Shown: positions 23,297-34,012 of the stretch, piece by piece | Position numbering within the stretch: position 1 is the first letter of the stretch | How the letters are laid out: each line of letters begins with the position of its first letter | DNA from: Acanthosepion lycidas | Taxonomy: Eukaryota > Mollusca > Cephalopoda > Sepiida > Sepiidae | NCBI GenBank assembly: GCA_963932145.1 | Contig: OZ010616.1 | Location: 52,720,671 to 52,784,670, forward strand | Length of the DNA stretch: 64,000 nt | Direction of reading: 5' to 3' | Made by a program: the position numbers and the translations under genes | Notes under the pieces: model-generated | Database searches by the model: none | Seen by the model: only the letters and a program-made list of their open reading frames with translations | Told to the model about the DNA's origin: nothing

Positions 23297-23694
23297 TTAT
23301 TAGAATAAAGTGTTTTTAAAACACAGCTCCAAATTTTGAGCTCTGATATATGGACAAGTTTAATACACCAATAATTCCGAAATATCTCTCTTTCATCTTA
23401 CTAAAGTTACCTCTTGATTGTTCTTTCACGTTTTCGTTCATATCCGTGGAGTCCCATCGAATTAAACTTTGGCCGTGTGACCATTAGGATGTAAGTCAGC
23501 TTATCGGTTTCCCCCTACTCAGGGTCTACTTCCTCCATAATATAATTCCTGTAACGATGCCTTTTTTTGCCATATCTTCCACTAAGTCCCATATAACACA
23601 CTCTCTATCTCTTTCTTTCCTCAACTAACCAGTATCCCACTACAAACTAACAAAATAAACAGTCTGAAAAATCCTGTGAATTTTAAAATTAAAT

Positions 23695-24095
23695 CGTGTC
23701 GACAGTTGGTAGTTGAGATGCAGACGTTCCAGTCGGGCCAACTGTTGGAATATGAGATGGAGACGTTCCGGGCGCGTCGACGGTTGGCAGTTGAGATGCA
23801 GACATTCCGGTTGTGTCGACGGTTGGCAGTTGAGATGCAGACGTTCCGGTCGTGTCGACATTTAAGAGTTGAGATGCAGACGTTCCGGTCATGTCGACGG
23901 TTGGCAGTTGAGATGCAGACGTTCCAGTCGTGTCGACGGTTAGGAGTTGAAATGGAAACGTTCCGGTCGCCTTGATGGTTGGCAGTTGAGATGCGGACGT
24001 TCCGGTCGTGTCGACGGTTGGAAGTTGAGATGCAGTCGTGTCGACGGTTGGAAGTTGAGATGCAGTCGTGTCGACGGTTGGAAGTTGATGTGCAT
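23695..24095. repeat. 39-bp minisatellite, about ten units
   Basis: Units of 39 bp (agacgttccggtcgtgtcga, then cggttggcagttgagatgc), the last ones shortened to 30 bp. Both lengths are multiples of three, so frames stay open on both strands. The longest, minus strand 23689-24165, reads repeats of QLPTVDTTGTSAS, which looks mucin-like; there is no signal peptide, flanking exon or splice evidence, and the antisense frames are equally open. I treat it as non-coding. Confidence 0.9.
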
Positions 24096-24410
24096 GCTGG
24101 TCGAGGTCGGTGCCGAAACCTACCGTAGTTATTATAACCGATAGTATACGGGGAAGGTTATTCAAGTCGAAGTTAAGTGAAGTCGATCGCTACTGGTCAT
24201 CACAGGTGATTGCTGCTGGTTGTTGCAGATGATCGCTGCTGTTGGGTAGGAATGGTATCGGCGACGATATCTGTTCAGTGGCGGGAAGCTGGCGTTGCGA
24301 TGATGTTCTGTATATCGAATGTCCGTGTTGGCGTTGCGTATCTGCTGGTCAAGTCCGATATCGAAACCTCCCGTAGTAATTATAACCGTAGTGTACGGGA
24401 AAGTTTATGG
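24096..24410 (+). repeat. Spaced direct repeat beside the minisatellite
   Basis: gctggtcgaggtcggtgccgaaacctaccgtagttattataacc (split here: gctggtcgagg, then ccgaaacctaccgtag, then ttattataacc) at 24104 on recurs near 24340 as gctggtcaagtcc, tcgaaacctcccgtag, taattataacc, about 240 bp apart. The shared unit ends in gtgtacggg-type sequence. Confidence 0.65.
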
Positions 24411-24748
24411 AAGGCGTGCAGTCAGCAAGTAGGGGACATAATGCCGATAGCCGAACATACGAAGGAAGCTAGAATAAAGATAGAAGTAAAAAGAAAAAAA
24501 AGACAGATCTATCTCGCGTCCAGTTGGCAAACAAAAAAATAATGGAAACCTAATACGCAGCCTGGGTACCCACGATATTTATTATGTAAAAATACATAAT
24601 TATGACACAAGGCCGAAAAAGGACAGGGGTTGAGGTTGGTCATCACTAACTATCTTATACCTAGACTAATCCGACTCATGACCCATTCACTCATTACAAT
24701 TTTCGCATTCACCATAAAAACTGGTCCGTCACCAATCAATCCTCCATA

Positions 24749-24870
24749 GTGATTTTCTAAGCCCGGCTTAGATGTGGCATAAGGCCGAAAGTATGGGGCA
24801 CCCAGTGAGGCTCGAATTTGATCTAGCAAGACAAGCTTTCTAACCATTACACCACGCCGAGGTGCCCAAC
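24749..24870 (-). mobile_element. Compact tRNA-derived SINE with 12-bp target duplication
   Basis: The direct repeat caatcctccata flanks the element (24737-24748 and 24871-24882). On the minus strand it starts with a tRNA-like head of about 71 nt with a perfect 7-bp acceptor pairing (GGGCACC with GGTGCCC) and an A box in gtggtgtaatggttag. A tail of about 50 nt follows: cggccttatgccacatctaagc, then cgggcttagaaaatcac. It has no coding capacity. The tail occurs again at 8172-8240. A-box sequence and size recall tRNA-derived SINEs described from octopus, but I cannot assign a named family. Confidence 0.85.
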
Positions 24871-24999
24871 CAATCCTCCATACACCATAATACCACATCT
24901 TCTCAGGGGGGTATACAGACAACACATCCAAATTTATGTCCAAAATGGAATTCTTTGTCTGAGTTTGGGTCAACATTTTGGAGAAGAAACTATAGAATC

Positions 25000-25850
25000 G
25001 TCCATATTTCATACTCACCTTCTAGATAAAATACACTCTTCCATCAGAATCAGTTTTAACCAACCAACACCTCGCATTGCAAATCTCAACTTTCTATTGA
25101 ACGAGACATGTAACAGTTGTCGAAAAACTGTTTTCGCGCCCAGTTCACTGGAGCCTATTTTGGTTTCCAGAAACAAATAAAAAGGACCATCTCAACCCAA
25201 TTCACCAGTCAGTCAATAAACTTCAGAGAGGTGCCACACAAATCCACGCGTGTCACTACTTTGACTTAAGATATTTTTCGCGCGTCCAATGCTGACTCAA
25301 ACATCAACATAATCTCTCACATTTCACTTACAACTTTCTAAGAAAAGTGTTCTTACACACTACTAAAATAGAAATTGTATTTTAAACAAAGACAATCACA
25401 GAACAATCCATGGTAAACAACTCTGGAGAATTTAGACAATTAAACCCTACTTTATTCACGCATACAAACTCCTACTTTGTTCACGCATACAAACTACACA
25501 AATTTCTGTATAAATAATATTTTCCATTTTACTCTGTTTGACTAGTTCTTAAACACTTGAACAATTTTGAACTGTAAATCAATAAGAAACCCAATTTATC
25601 AATGGTCAATTTCTTGCATTGTCAAACTACAAGTTTTCAAATTGTATATTAATTGTACATAAATGCATGTTGTTTTTATTGAAATCTCATAATCGGTGTT
25701 TCTTACTCAATTGCCTTGTGATTGATTCGTTATTGAATGTCAATATTCTAATTGTTGCGGATTAATATGGTGAACATACCCGTAAGCTAACCATCTTAAT
25801 ATAAAAACCTTCTGATACCAAATTCATAGCAATCCCAACAAATCCAATAA
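25000..25850 (+). repeat. LTR-like long repeat, copy 2
   Basis: Second copy of the 21776-22905 repeat, without the GC-rich insertion. A TATA-like aaataaaaagg at about 25175 is followed by an initiator-like accagtcagtcaa at about 25206. Near the right end, ccttctgataccaaa resembles the inverse of a TGGTATCAGA primer-binding motif, but it lies inside the repeat, so the retroelement reading is tentative. Confidence 0.5.
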
Positions 25851-26880
25851 GAATTTGTATCTCACCTATCATTTGGTGTAATTATAGTATCAGTAGTAGA
25901 CTGTCTACTAATTAGCAATCAAAAACTTCAGATTTGCAGATTAAGTAGGCAATAGCGTACAGAAAGTCGGGTAGCAAAGGGGTGCGACGGCCCCGGGCAT
26001 CCATATCGGGAGGGCATCCAATCAAAGATTTAAATAAAAATCTAGTTTATATTTAATTTGAAAGTGTTTATTTCAAGTTTCATCTGTTTTTTACAGACTT
26101 AAAATGACTTCCAGTCTCATATTTCTCATTACTAGGCCATATAGTCTCCCGCTACTTGATTCTTAGAGACATACAATCAAGGAGTTGCCCCCGGGCATTA
26201 CCAAACCTCTCCACGTCTCTGTAAGTAAGGCAGTTAAATTACAAAGTTGTTGCACGATATTATTGTAAGAGTCTTTTTTTTTTTCAGTGTCAGATAATTC
26301 GAAAGAATAACTGAAAAATAATCTCTTACTTTCAGTCATCGATATTAAATATTTGGGAATAAGTTTGCGATAAAACCCCACCACCCTACACATAAAATGG
26401 GGCGTGGAAACGATTTTCATCTTTTAACCAAAGTGTAAAAAAAAATCATCTTTCTTTACCCACTTAAAAATTAGAAATACAAAGCTAAATTTTGATAAAT
26501 ATATACTCAGATTGTTTTCAATTTCGTATTTTAAACACTGTCTAAGTGATTCAGAACGTGGGCGTACGACCTAGCAGAAGAAAGAGGAGTCAATGAGAAG
26601 AGATGTAAAAGATTCCGCGGTTGTGAACTGAGTCGTGTTTATTATTGTCAATTAATTAATTTTGTTCCAGTGAGCAGTGAGCATATGGTGGAAAGATATG
26701 TTATACGAGATTAGCCGCTGAAAAAGTCAAAGAAACACAAAGACGACAGGGGACGTGGTAAACTTATTGCCTGCTGGATCCATCTTGCTCCCAGCATTCC
26801 CGAGTGGGACCGGAAGTGCTTACAATCATTAACAATCAACATTGATGCTGTTATAAAAAAAATTCTAAAAATCCTCACAT
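25851..26880. other. Spacer, no gene recognised
   Basis: Contains a short GC-rich patch (cgacggccccgggcatcc, about 25985) and an 85-codon minus frame (26163-26420) with no recognisable features. Confidence 0.5.
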
Positions 26881-26883
26881 ATC

Positions 26884-27275
26884 TGTCATTTCTGAGATGA
26901 GGTATTTATGTACACTATTTACATTATTCGGACTATTGTCCTCATCTTTGTCGCCATATTTACAACGTTTCGGTCTTTCAGTATCAGTCTATATTTCTGA
27001 GATTAGTTATTATGTACACTATTTACATTATTCGGACTATTCAATTGTCTTCATCTTTGTCACCATATTTATTACAACGTTTCGGTCTTTCAGTATCTGT
27101 CTATATTTCTGAGATGAGGTATTATGTACACAATTTACATTATTCGAACTATTGTCCTTATTTTTGTTGCCATATTTATCACAACTTTTCGGCCATTGTA
27201 CGCTCCGGCTTTCTTCAGGTGGTTGGAATGTCGAAGTGAACCGTTTATTTCGCTCGCTGGGGTAGACTGTTCTAG
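26884..27275 (-). mobile_element. SINE with Penelope-like tail, tail tandemly repeated
   Basis: On the plus strand three successive units begin tctgt...atttctgagat.agg.att (about 26884, 26990, 27105; period 105-115 bp) and contain acattattcggactattg and acaacgtttcggtc. The last unit continues into gtacgctccggctttcttcaggtggttggaatgtcg, actgttctagttccatgtgcc. Thus the 3' tail is triplicated and the element runs on the minus strand. The next copy, at 27283, lies in the opposite orientation. Confidence 0.75.
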
Positions 27276-27282
27276 TTCCATG

Positions 27283-27605
27283 TGCCGTGTGTCCTTAAGA
27301 TAAAGTAGATAAAGGCGTTGGTTTTGTGAGTTCAATACCTGGTTAAGGCAGTGGAGAACTTGGAGAGGTGAATTAACTGGAGATAACTGATAACTGACAT
27401 CCATTAGACATGGCGCTTGGAACTTGAACAGTCTACCGCAGTGACCGAAATAAAGGGTTCAGTTCGACATTCTAACCACTTGATGAAGGCCGGAGCGTAC
27501 AACGGCCGAAACATTGTGATAAATATGGCAACAAAGATGAGGACACCAGTCCGAATAATGTAAATAATGTACATAATAACTCATCTCAGAATTATAGACA
27601 GATAC
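27283..27605 (+). mobile_element. SINE with Penelope-like tail, plus copy
   Basis: Partial tRNA-like head (agataaaggcgttgg, B-box-like gagttcaatacc), then a body (ttaaggcagtggagaacttgg, agataactgataactgacatcc, acagtctacc) and a tail (aggccggagcgtacaacggccgaaac, then gataaatatggcaac and ccgaataatgtaaata). Together with the preceding minus copy it forms a palindrome. Confidence 0.78.
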
Positions 27606-27699
27606 AGAAATTGCTTGTTTTATTTTATGAATTTTTGGAGGCTTAAGCCTGCAAACAAGACCTTTCAGTACAAACCACGAGAAAAAATCTAGTCATCGA

Positions 27700-27835
27700 T
27701 AAAGGGTTCAGTTTGACATTCCAACCACCTGAAGAAGGCCGGAGCGTACAACGGCCGAAACGTTGTGATAAATATGGCAACAAAAATGAGGACAATAGTC
27801 CGAATAATTTAAATAGTGTATCTTCAGATATGTTT
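27700..27835 (+). mobile_element. 5'-truncated SINE with Penelope-like tail
   Basis: Starts ataaagggttcag and carries cctgaagaaggccggagcg, tacaacggccgaaacgttg and agtccgaataat. Only the 3' half of the family is present. Confidence 0.75.
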
Positions 27836-28696
27836 TAATATTATTATACTTGTTGAGATGGTGCATCATGGAGTTAAAATGTTATTAATCTAAATTATTT
27901 CTTTAATTAATATTTTTTTCATGTAACAACTACAATTTTTTTCTTTCTTTTATTCTTTTGGAATTTTTAGAGTACAAAACATTTAGTCACTAATGTCTTT
28001 ATAGAAATGCCCTCAGAATGTATCGGTAATGATTGTCCAGATTTTCAAACAAAATGAGAGATTTGACCATTCAATTTTATAAATAGGTATCACCATGTTC
28101 GGGGTTTCTGAGGGAGGGGTGGGCTGTGACATTCTTTAATTAATTCTCTCCAAGCAAGGCGATAATGCTGCTAAGACGCAATGCGATACTGATACTAAAT
28201 GTGATACTAAATTTTTAAAGAAAACCTTGGTGTGGAATAACAGAATTCAGGAAGACAGAAGATAGCGATTGTCGTTGTGTTTGAAATTATTGAAGATTGT
28301 AGGTGAAGCAATCAATCGGAAACTATTAAAATATAATTTACGGTTACGTCTAAGCTAATTCAACAGAAAAACGATGAGACCTAGTTGCCAATCCAGTACT
28401 GCGCTTAATTTCATTCAATCATAGTATCAAGAAGGAGAGCTCATTAGAACAACTGCCACGAAAATATTTATAGAAAAAAAAACAGAATGAAACCATGTCA
28501 CAGCGGTGGGAAAGTGACTGACACCGAGATGCCAGATCAGGACCAATAACATTGCAGATAATTCTCTGGATCTGGCCGAGAAGATATATAGCGGAAGTAC
28601 CAAACCAAATACGCTAGAAATATTCAATGATCGGACAAATGATAAATTTATAAATCTATCAGATGGATTCTGACGAGAAAAAATTTCTGGCATTAT

Positions 28697-29219
28697 CTAA
28701 CATTTTTGCCCTGGCCCCTCAACCTCCGGCGTCCTACTCTCGGGGTTGAGGTTTCTACCCGGTCCTAACCGAACTGAAGGGAGTGGCCATAGGTCCCCTG
28801 AGCATCCGTAGATTATTCGACCGGTCCGTTGGTTTAATCCTGTTTCCTGCCCTCGTTGTGATTTGTTTGATCCAGAAAGCAGAAGTGATGTCTGTCCATT
28901 CACGTTCGACTGAAGATGTAGACACGGCTGGAGAGTCAGCACTAAGAAATTTAAAATGCAGCAAAAAAAAAAAAAAAAAAAAGAAAAAAGAAAAAAAAAG
29001 AAATTAATATCTGCAGAAAGCCAGACAAACATCGATTCAATGGTTAAATTGGTAATGTCTTTTATATATTAGGTTGGTGCAAAAATAACGACGTAATAAT
29101 GTCGTTTTTTGACGTATTTTTTAACGTCAAAAAACGACATTATTACGTCATTATTTTTGAACCAACCCAATAGCAGAAAAGAATAGTAGAGAAGAGAAAC
29201 GAGTTACAAAAAATAAAAA

Positions 29220-29252
<33 letters not shown>

Positions 29253-29826
29253 AAACAACAACTAAAAAACTCATATACTGGATTGTAGACAGAGAGAGTG
29301 CATGTGATTATCTTGTTAAATCGTCTCAGAACGATATATGACTCTTGGAGGGATAAAGATTTCTGTGCGGGTCTTAAAGTTATAGTGGCGCTCCTCCTCC
29401 TAACGCTCGCCCGGGCTAATTCACTCTTCTCCCTTCAAGAATTATCTTCCGTCTGTCTTTTTTGCATAACTACACGTTTATATAGATAAACCCGGCTGAT
29501 TATAACTGAACCTCGGCCCTAATTCTTCGTACACGATTATCACGGAGTTCTGGCTGCTTCAACCAAAATCATGTGAATTCCAAAGTTTCTTCTAGCTTAC
29601 TCAGCTCTATTTCAATTTTTAATCGATAAAAATTATTTCAACCATTTCCATTGTCTACTGATGACCCAGATTCAATGGGTACAACTTCTGCCCTAGATCA
29701 GATTTCCCCATCAGTAAACAAAATGCTCTGATTTAATTTCGCTGTTCAAATCTACTCCAATTTCACTAAATATATATATATATATATACGTGTGTGTGTT
29801 TTCCAGACTCTCACACTGTCACATTA
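28697..29826. mobile_element. 1.1-kb composite insertion in the LINE
   Basis: taatg (as catta on the plus strand) borders both sides, a possible 5-bp target duplication. The left part (28700-28962) is GC-richer and ends in a long A run (28963-29005), like a retroposed unit on the plus strand. Then come a mariner MITE (29069-29170), a (CAAAA)n patch at about 29226-29260, a 500-bp stretch with no recognised content, and (TA)n near 29768. Confidence 0.55.
29069..29170. mobile_element. Mariner-type MITE, 102 bp
   Basis: Starts TTAGGTTGGTGCAAAAATAA, ends with the near-perfect inverse (tatttttgaaccaacccaa), and is flanked by TA (29067-29068; 29171-29172). These terminal repeats match the mariner ends best known from the primate MADE1/Hsmar1 MITE. 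The interior is a palindrome around cgtcaaaaaacgac. Confidence 0.9.
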
Positions 29827-30681
29827 CACAGTGAACCAAGTTTCTTAGCAGCAGAGGTGGTAATTGATTCAATATAATAACACCATTTCATTTCAGTGGA
29901 AAACGTGAGACCAAGAAGGTGGAATGAGTTGCTCTCATGGAGGTTAGCATCAGCCATGCAGGTGGACGGCACAAATGGTTCTCTATTGTGATTAAAATAG
30001 TTTAATTTTGGAGGTGTAAAAATTTACAAGCCATTCCTTGCCCCACTTAACAACTGACTGGAGACCATTTTTAGAGCAGCTACCGATTTTACTTTGTCGG
30101 ACTCATCGCCCATTACTAGTAAGACAGGAATGAATAATTGTGTTATCAGCATAAATTCCTATTTGGGAACTGATAACACCGAGAAAGTGGTTGATGAAGA
30201 TTAAAAAACAACAACAACATAAGTCTAAGGATAGATTCCCCCCACCACCACATGCATATGATATGATCTGTAAGCAAGTTTGTTATACATGACCTTCATT
30301 AGATGATTTGTTAAGAACGATTGGAATGAGTCAAATATTCGACCAGAGACAACATAACACTCGTGCAATAAAGGGCAGCATGAAAAAGCCTGTCAAACGC
30401 CTTGAAGATATCTAAAGCCACAGTCCGAGTTTCGCTATTCTTTTCTAAAACTTCAATGACAAATTCAGTGTGGGTTACTACACTTGGCTTCTCCAAAAAA
30501 CGGCCGTTAGACGGTGCTATTTAAGTCTATAAAAAGTCTACATTTCTTTATCTTTCTCTTTTCCTCTTGCTTCAAGATGTAGTCGAATGTAGAAACGTTA
30601 GTTTTCCCCAGTAGATTTGACTACTGAACTCTCTCACACACGTGTGTATCACATGTTTTTATCACATGTGTGTATCACACG

Positions 30682-30685
<4 letters not shown>

Positions 30686-30738
<53 letters not shown>
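30686..30738. repeat. (CA)n microsatellite
   Basis: About 26 CA units directly before the 5' end of the plus-strand LINE; cacacgt/acgtgtg palindromic words precede it. Confidence 0.97.
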
Positions 30739-30739
<1 letters not shown>

Positions 30740-32215
30740 GGACATTTTCATAGTGGCCTTAATCAATGCTGAATTGGTTCATCATTTCTCATCGCAGGGC
30801 CTTTTATCAGACAAGCAATATGATTTTCGTTTCGCCAGGTCAACTGCTGTGATACTGACGATAATTGTAAAAAGAGTCTGTCATGCTCTGGATAAAAACA
30901 CTGAATCCCGGGCTGTAGCATTGGACATCTCGATAGCCAATGACAGGGTCTGGCATTCAGGTCTTCTCCACAATCTGAAAAGTTATGGTGTCTCCGGACA
31001 CTTTTTTTGAACTGATCTATAGTATTTCCTATCACGTCATGAAATGAAAGTTGTCCTTAATGCCCACTCGTCTAGATCCTTTTGTACTAACGCGGGTGTC
31101 CCCCAGGGCCCCATACTTGGCCCTACACTGTTTTAATTTTCATTAATGACCTTCTCGATGACATCAGCTCTCAACTTGGCATCTACGCTGAGGACACAAC
31201 TATTTATTCCTGCCTCGATAGTAAGGCTGATGACTCCAACAAGGTTAAAATGGTAGCCAATGTCCAAGACGACCTCAAGTCCATTGTTATTAGGTTGGTG
31301 CAAAAATAATATCGTTTTTTGACGTTAAAAACTACGTCAGAAAACGATATTATTTTTGCACCAACCTAATAACTGGGGCAAAAGATGACTTGTTAATTTT
31401 AACGCGTCCAAAACGAAACTTCTCTCCATTAATCATCTAAAGGACCCCTTACTGCCTTCCATCAGTATGGCTGATGCTATCCTCCAGAAAACGACTCGTT
31501 GCGCCTTCTCGGTCTCATATTCTCAGCTGACATTAAGTGGGAGGTCTATATTGAATCCATTGTAGGTTAACTGCTAAGAAAGTCGGTGCACTATGTCGTG
31601 CCAGACAATTTTTCTCTCCAGAATCTATCTTACATATCTATAAGTCTACTATTCGTCTATGCTTAGAATATTGCTGCCACATATGGTCCAGTGCCCCGGT
31701 TGTTTACCTTGAGCTCCTTGATAAAATCCAAAGAAGAATCAGCAATATTATCGGTCCTGATCTGGTGGATCGGCTTCAGTCACTTTCCCACCGCCATAAG
31801 GTTGCCTCACTGTGCCTTTTCTATAAATACTTTCATGGTAATTGTTCGGATGAACACTTTGCTATGGTACCTAGACTTTTTGAATTTAAGCGCAGTACTC
31901 GACTGGCATCGAGATCTCATCAATGTGCAGTTGAGCTGACTAGATGTAGCTGTAATTTCTATGTTAATAGTTTCTTTTCTCGCACTTCTCGCTTGTGGAA
32001 CTCCCTTCCGGTTGCATGCTTTCTAGGCAACTTTAAACTGCAAAAATTTAAATGCAATGTCAATCGCTATCTACTGTCCATCTGATTACTATTTTCTCTT
32101 CCCACTCATTATTAATGTTTCTGTTCTTAATTCTTCATCACCTAACAGTAACCCCTTGTGTCTTAGTGGCTTTAATGCCTTGCATGGAGTGATACCGATT
32201 AAAAAATCATTTTGT
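30738..32215 (+). mobile_element. CR1/L2-like LINE, 5'-truncated copy
   Basis: Plus-strand RT blocks: INAELVHHFSSQGLLSDKQY, ESRAVALDISIANDRVWHSG (the usual KAFDRV reads IANDRV), GVPQGPILGPTLF, an ISSQLGIYAEDTTIYSCLDS-like catalytic box (YAED for YADD), WSSAPVVYLELLDKIQRRI, DRLQSLSHRHKVASLCLFYK, RLFEFKRSTRLASRSHQ and FFSRTSRLWNSLPVACFL, ending near 32085 with a 3' UTR (tgtcttagtggctttaatgcc) shared with 41765-42125. Frameshifts break the frame; both residues changed in catalytic boxes indicate a dead copy. Confidence 0.87.
31290..31369. mobile_element. Mariner-type MITE, 80 bp, inside the LINE
   Basis: TTAGGTTGGTGCAAAAATAA at the left and its exact inverse at the right, flanked by TA at 31288-31289 and 31370-31371. 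It interrupts the LINE between SIV and NWGK codons; removing it and one TA restores the expected order, so it is younger than the LINE copy. Confidence 0.93.
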
Positions 32216-32219
32216 TAAT

Positions 32220-33645
32220 AATATACATTAATTGTTGTTTGTTTTAAATTCCATGTTTTGTGTTTATCCATATTCACACGAGTCCACCAAATATTGTTTG
32301 CTGGATAAATGTTTCAGAAAACATTAAAAAGATTCTCACCTTGGAAACAAAGAGGTGACTCCTGCAAAATCTGTAATAACTATTAACACATCGGCGGTTG
32401 ATCTGAAGAATATAAAGCCATATGTTTATATGAAAGAAGTCCTTGTGAAGTGCGATTCTTAACCAATTCGGTGTTGATTAGAGTATTTAGTACATGTCCC
32501 ACCCACAAAAAATGACGTAGAAGACTAATGACGTTAATTCGTGGGATCTGAAGGTTTTTAAAGACATGAACTACAGAAGATGATTTCCAACATGCAGGAA
32601 AGCAAGAAGTAGCAAGCCATTCGTTGAAGAGATTGGAGAGAACAGAATCCAGTTCAAGAGCACATTTCCTTAAGACAATTACAAGGATACCGTCAAGAAT
32701 GTATGCCTAATTTGAATATGATGTCTGAAATCATGGACTGTAGAGATTCTCTCCTAATCACAAAACAAGGCAAAGATACACCTAATAAGTCGAAAGTGGA
32801 ATGGTTGAATTTTAAAACTTATTTTTGACTAACAATGACTAGTTCCCAGATTGGAAAACGTCATGTAAAGAATAGTGAACCCTTGATAAAATATTTTCTC
32901 TTTATTAAAAGCAATGTTGGAAATATAAAATGAACTCATTTATTGATAAATAAACAATTAAAATAACACTTAACATTCACTTTCTATGAAAATAGTTAAA
33001 ATAACTTAGCTATTGAAAGGATATTTTATGTTGATTGCATTACATAACTGCTGTGTTGTCACTTTTTGATTTTGTAAAGTCATTTCTTATTGTTACATTT
33101 TGTTTGTACTGTGAACAGTCTTTCATTTGGCATTTCCCCCACATAACTGTCCAGAGAGACGCTGCAGTTTGTCCAATTAATAAATGTATTACATGATTAG
33201 CATTTTAATACTCTTCAAAATAAATGATTCATCATCCATTCAATCACTGGTAAGCTATCCTAATGACTTCACAACTTCTGTGAACATAGATCTATCCATC
33301 TTGAGGGTTCCTGGATATCTGAATTAATAAATTAAAACCAGTATATGAAAACAGCTATTGATCCTTAAGTTAATTGTACCAAAGTGTTCTTGTCTAGAAC
33401 AGCAAACACAATTACTTTCATGTAAAGAATAACAAACCCAATCATCTTTTTGTAAAGAATAGCAAGCTTTGCCGTGAGTGTGTACGGTAATCTTGACAAC
33501 GTTCAAAAGTTTTTTCTCTCTCTTGAACAATATGTGTACGGCGGACAATAAAATAATACTGAGTAATGGAAATGCATTCGGTGAAAAGATTTTATAAGAA
33601 TTAATACACTACAATTATTTTAAGGCATTTTTTTATGTTTATACG
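32220..33645. other. Spacer, nothing recognised
   Basis: AT-rich with a few short frames; no family, RNA or repeat seen. Confidence 0.5.
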
Positions 33646-33649
33646 ATGA

Positions 33650-34012
33650 TTGAATAACTTTTTATGGCTTATCAAACTTTTGCAAGTTATTTAAAGCCAG
33701 AAAATATTTTTAGATTGTGTAAGAATTTTTTATAGATAATAATGATTTACTGCTAGAAGTCCTACTAATTAACCCATAGCCGGGGGAGAACTGGTTTCAT
33801 ACCTTTTCCGTGTAAGTGAATATAGCAAACCCAACTGGAATTGGAACTTAACTCTCCGATTTCCAATTCCAACCCATTACACCATCCGTATATCCAAGCT
33901 TACAACACCTAGTATTCCCAAGCGGTAACCCATCTAGGCACTGACCTTGCTTGATGTTGCTTAACTGGTTGTAAATAAATTAGTGTTTAAACGTGATATG
34001 GCCATAAGCCTT
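33650..34012 (-). mobile_element. 5S-tRNA chimeric SINE, copy B
   Basis: Minus strand: ggcttatggccatatcac (5S start), gttaagcaacatcaagc, gtcagtgcctagatggg, then tgttgtaagcttgg (5S end); tRNA-like part with atggtgtaatgggttgg and aagttccaattccag; body and tail ggctatgggttaattagtagg, ctggctttaaataacttgc. It shows the full-length 5S relationship clearly. Confidence 0.75.

Larger units (their letters stand above)
28330..30520 (-). mobile_element. CR1/L2-like LINE copy, split by an insertion
   Basis: Minus-strand RT pieces in order: ETRTVALDIFKAFDR (about 30430), QIGIYADNTIIHSC (about 30150; the YADD box reads YADN), VKWGKEWLVNFYTSK (about 30050), AAKKLGSLC (about 29835), then after a 1.1-kb gap ARNFFSSESI (28695), RIICNVIGPDLASRCQSLSH (about 28560) and KRSTGLATRSHRFSVE (about 28370). 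The protein resumes where it left off across 28697-29826, so that interval is an insertion. Many stops; inactive. The copy at 30738-32215 is in head-to-head orientation. Confidence 0.82.

Noticed and set aside
27474..27530. A working hammerhead ribozyme
   Set aside because: Core-like boxes and stem II are visible, but stems I and III do not pair and the base before the cleavage site is not as required; kept only as a similarity.
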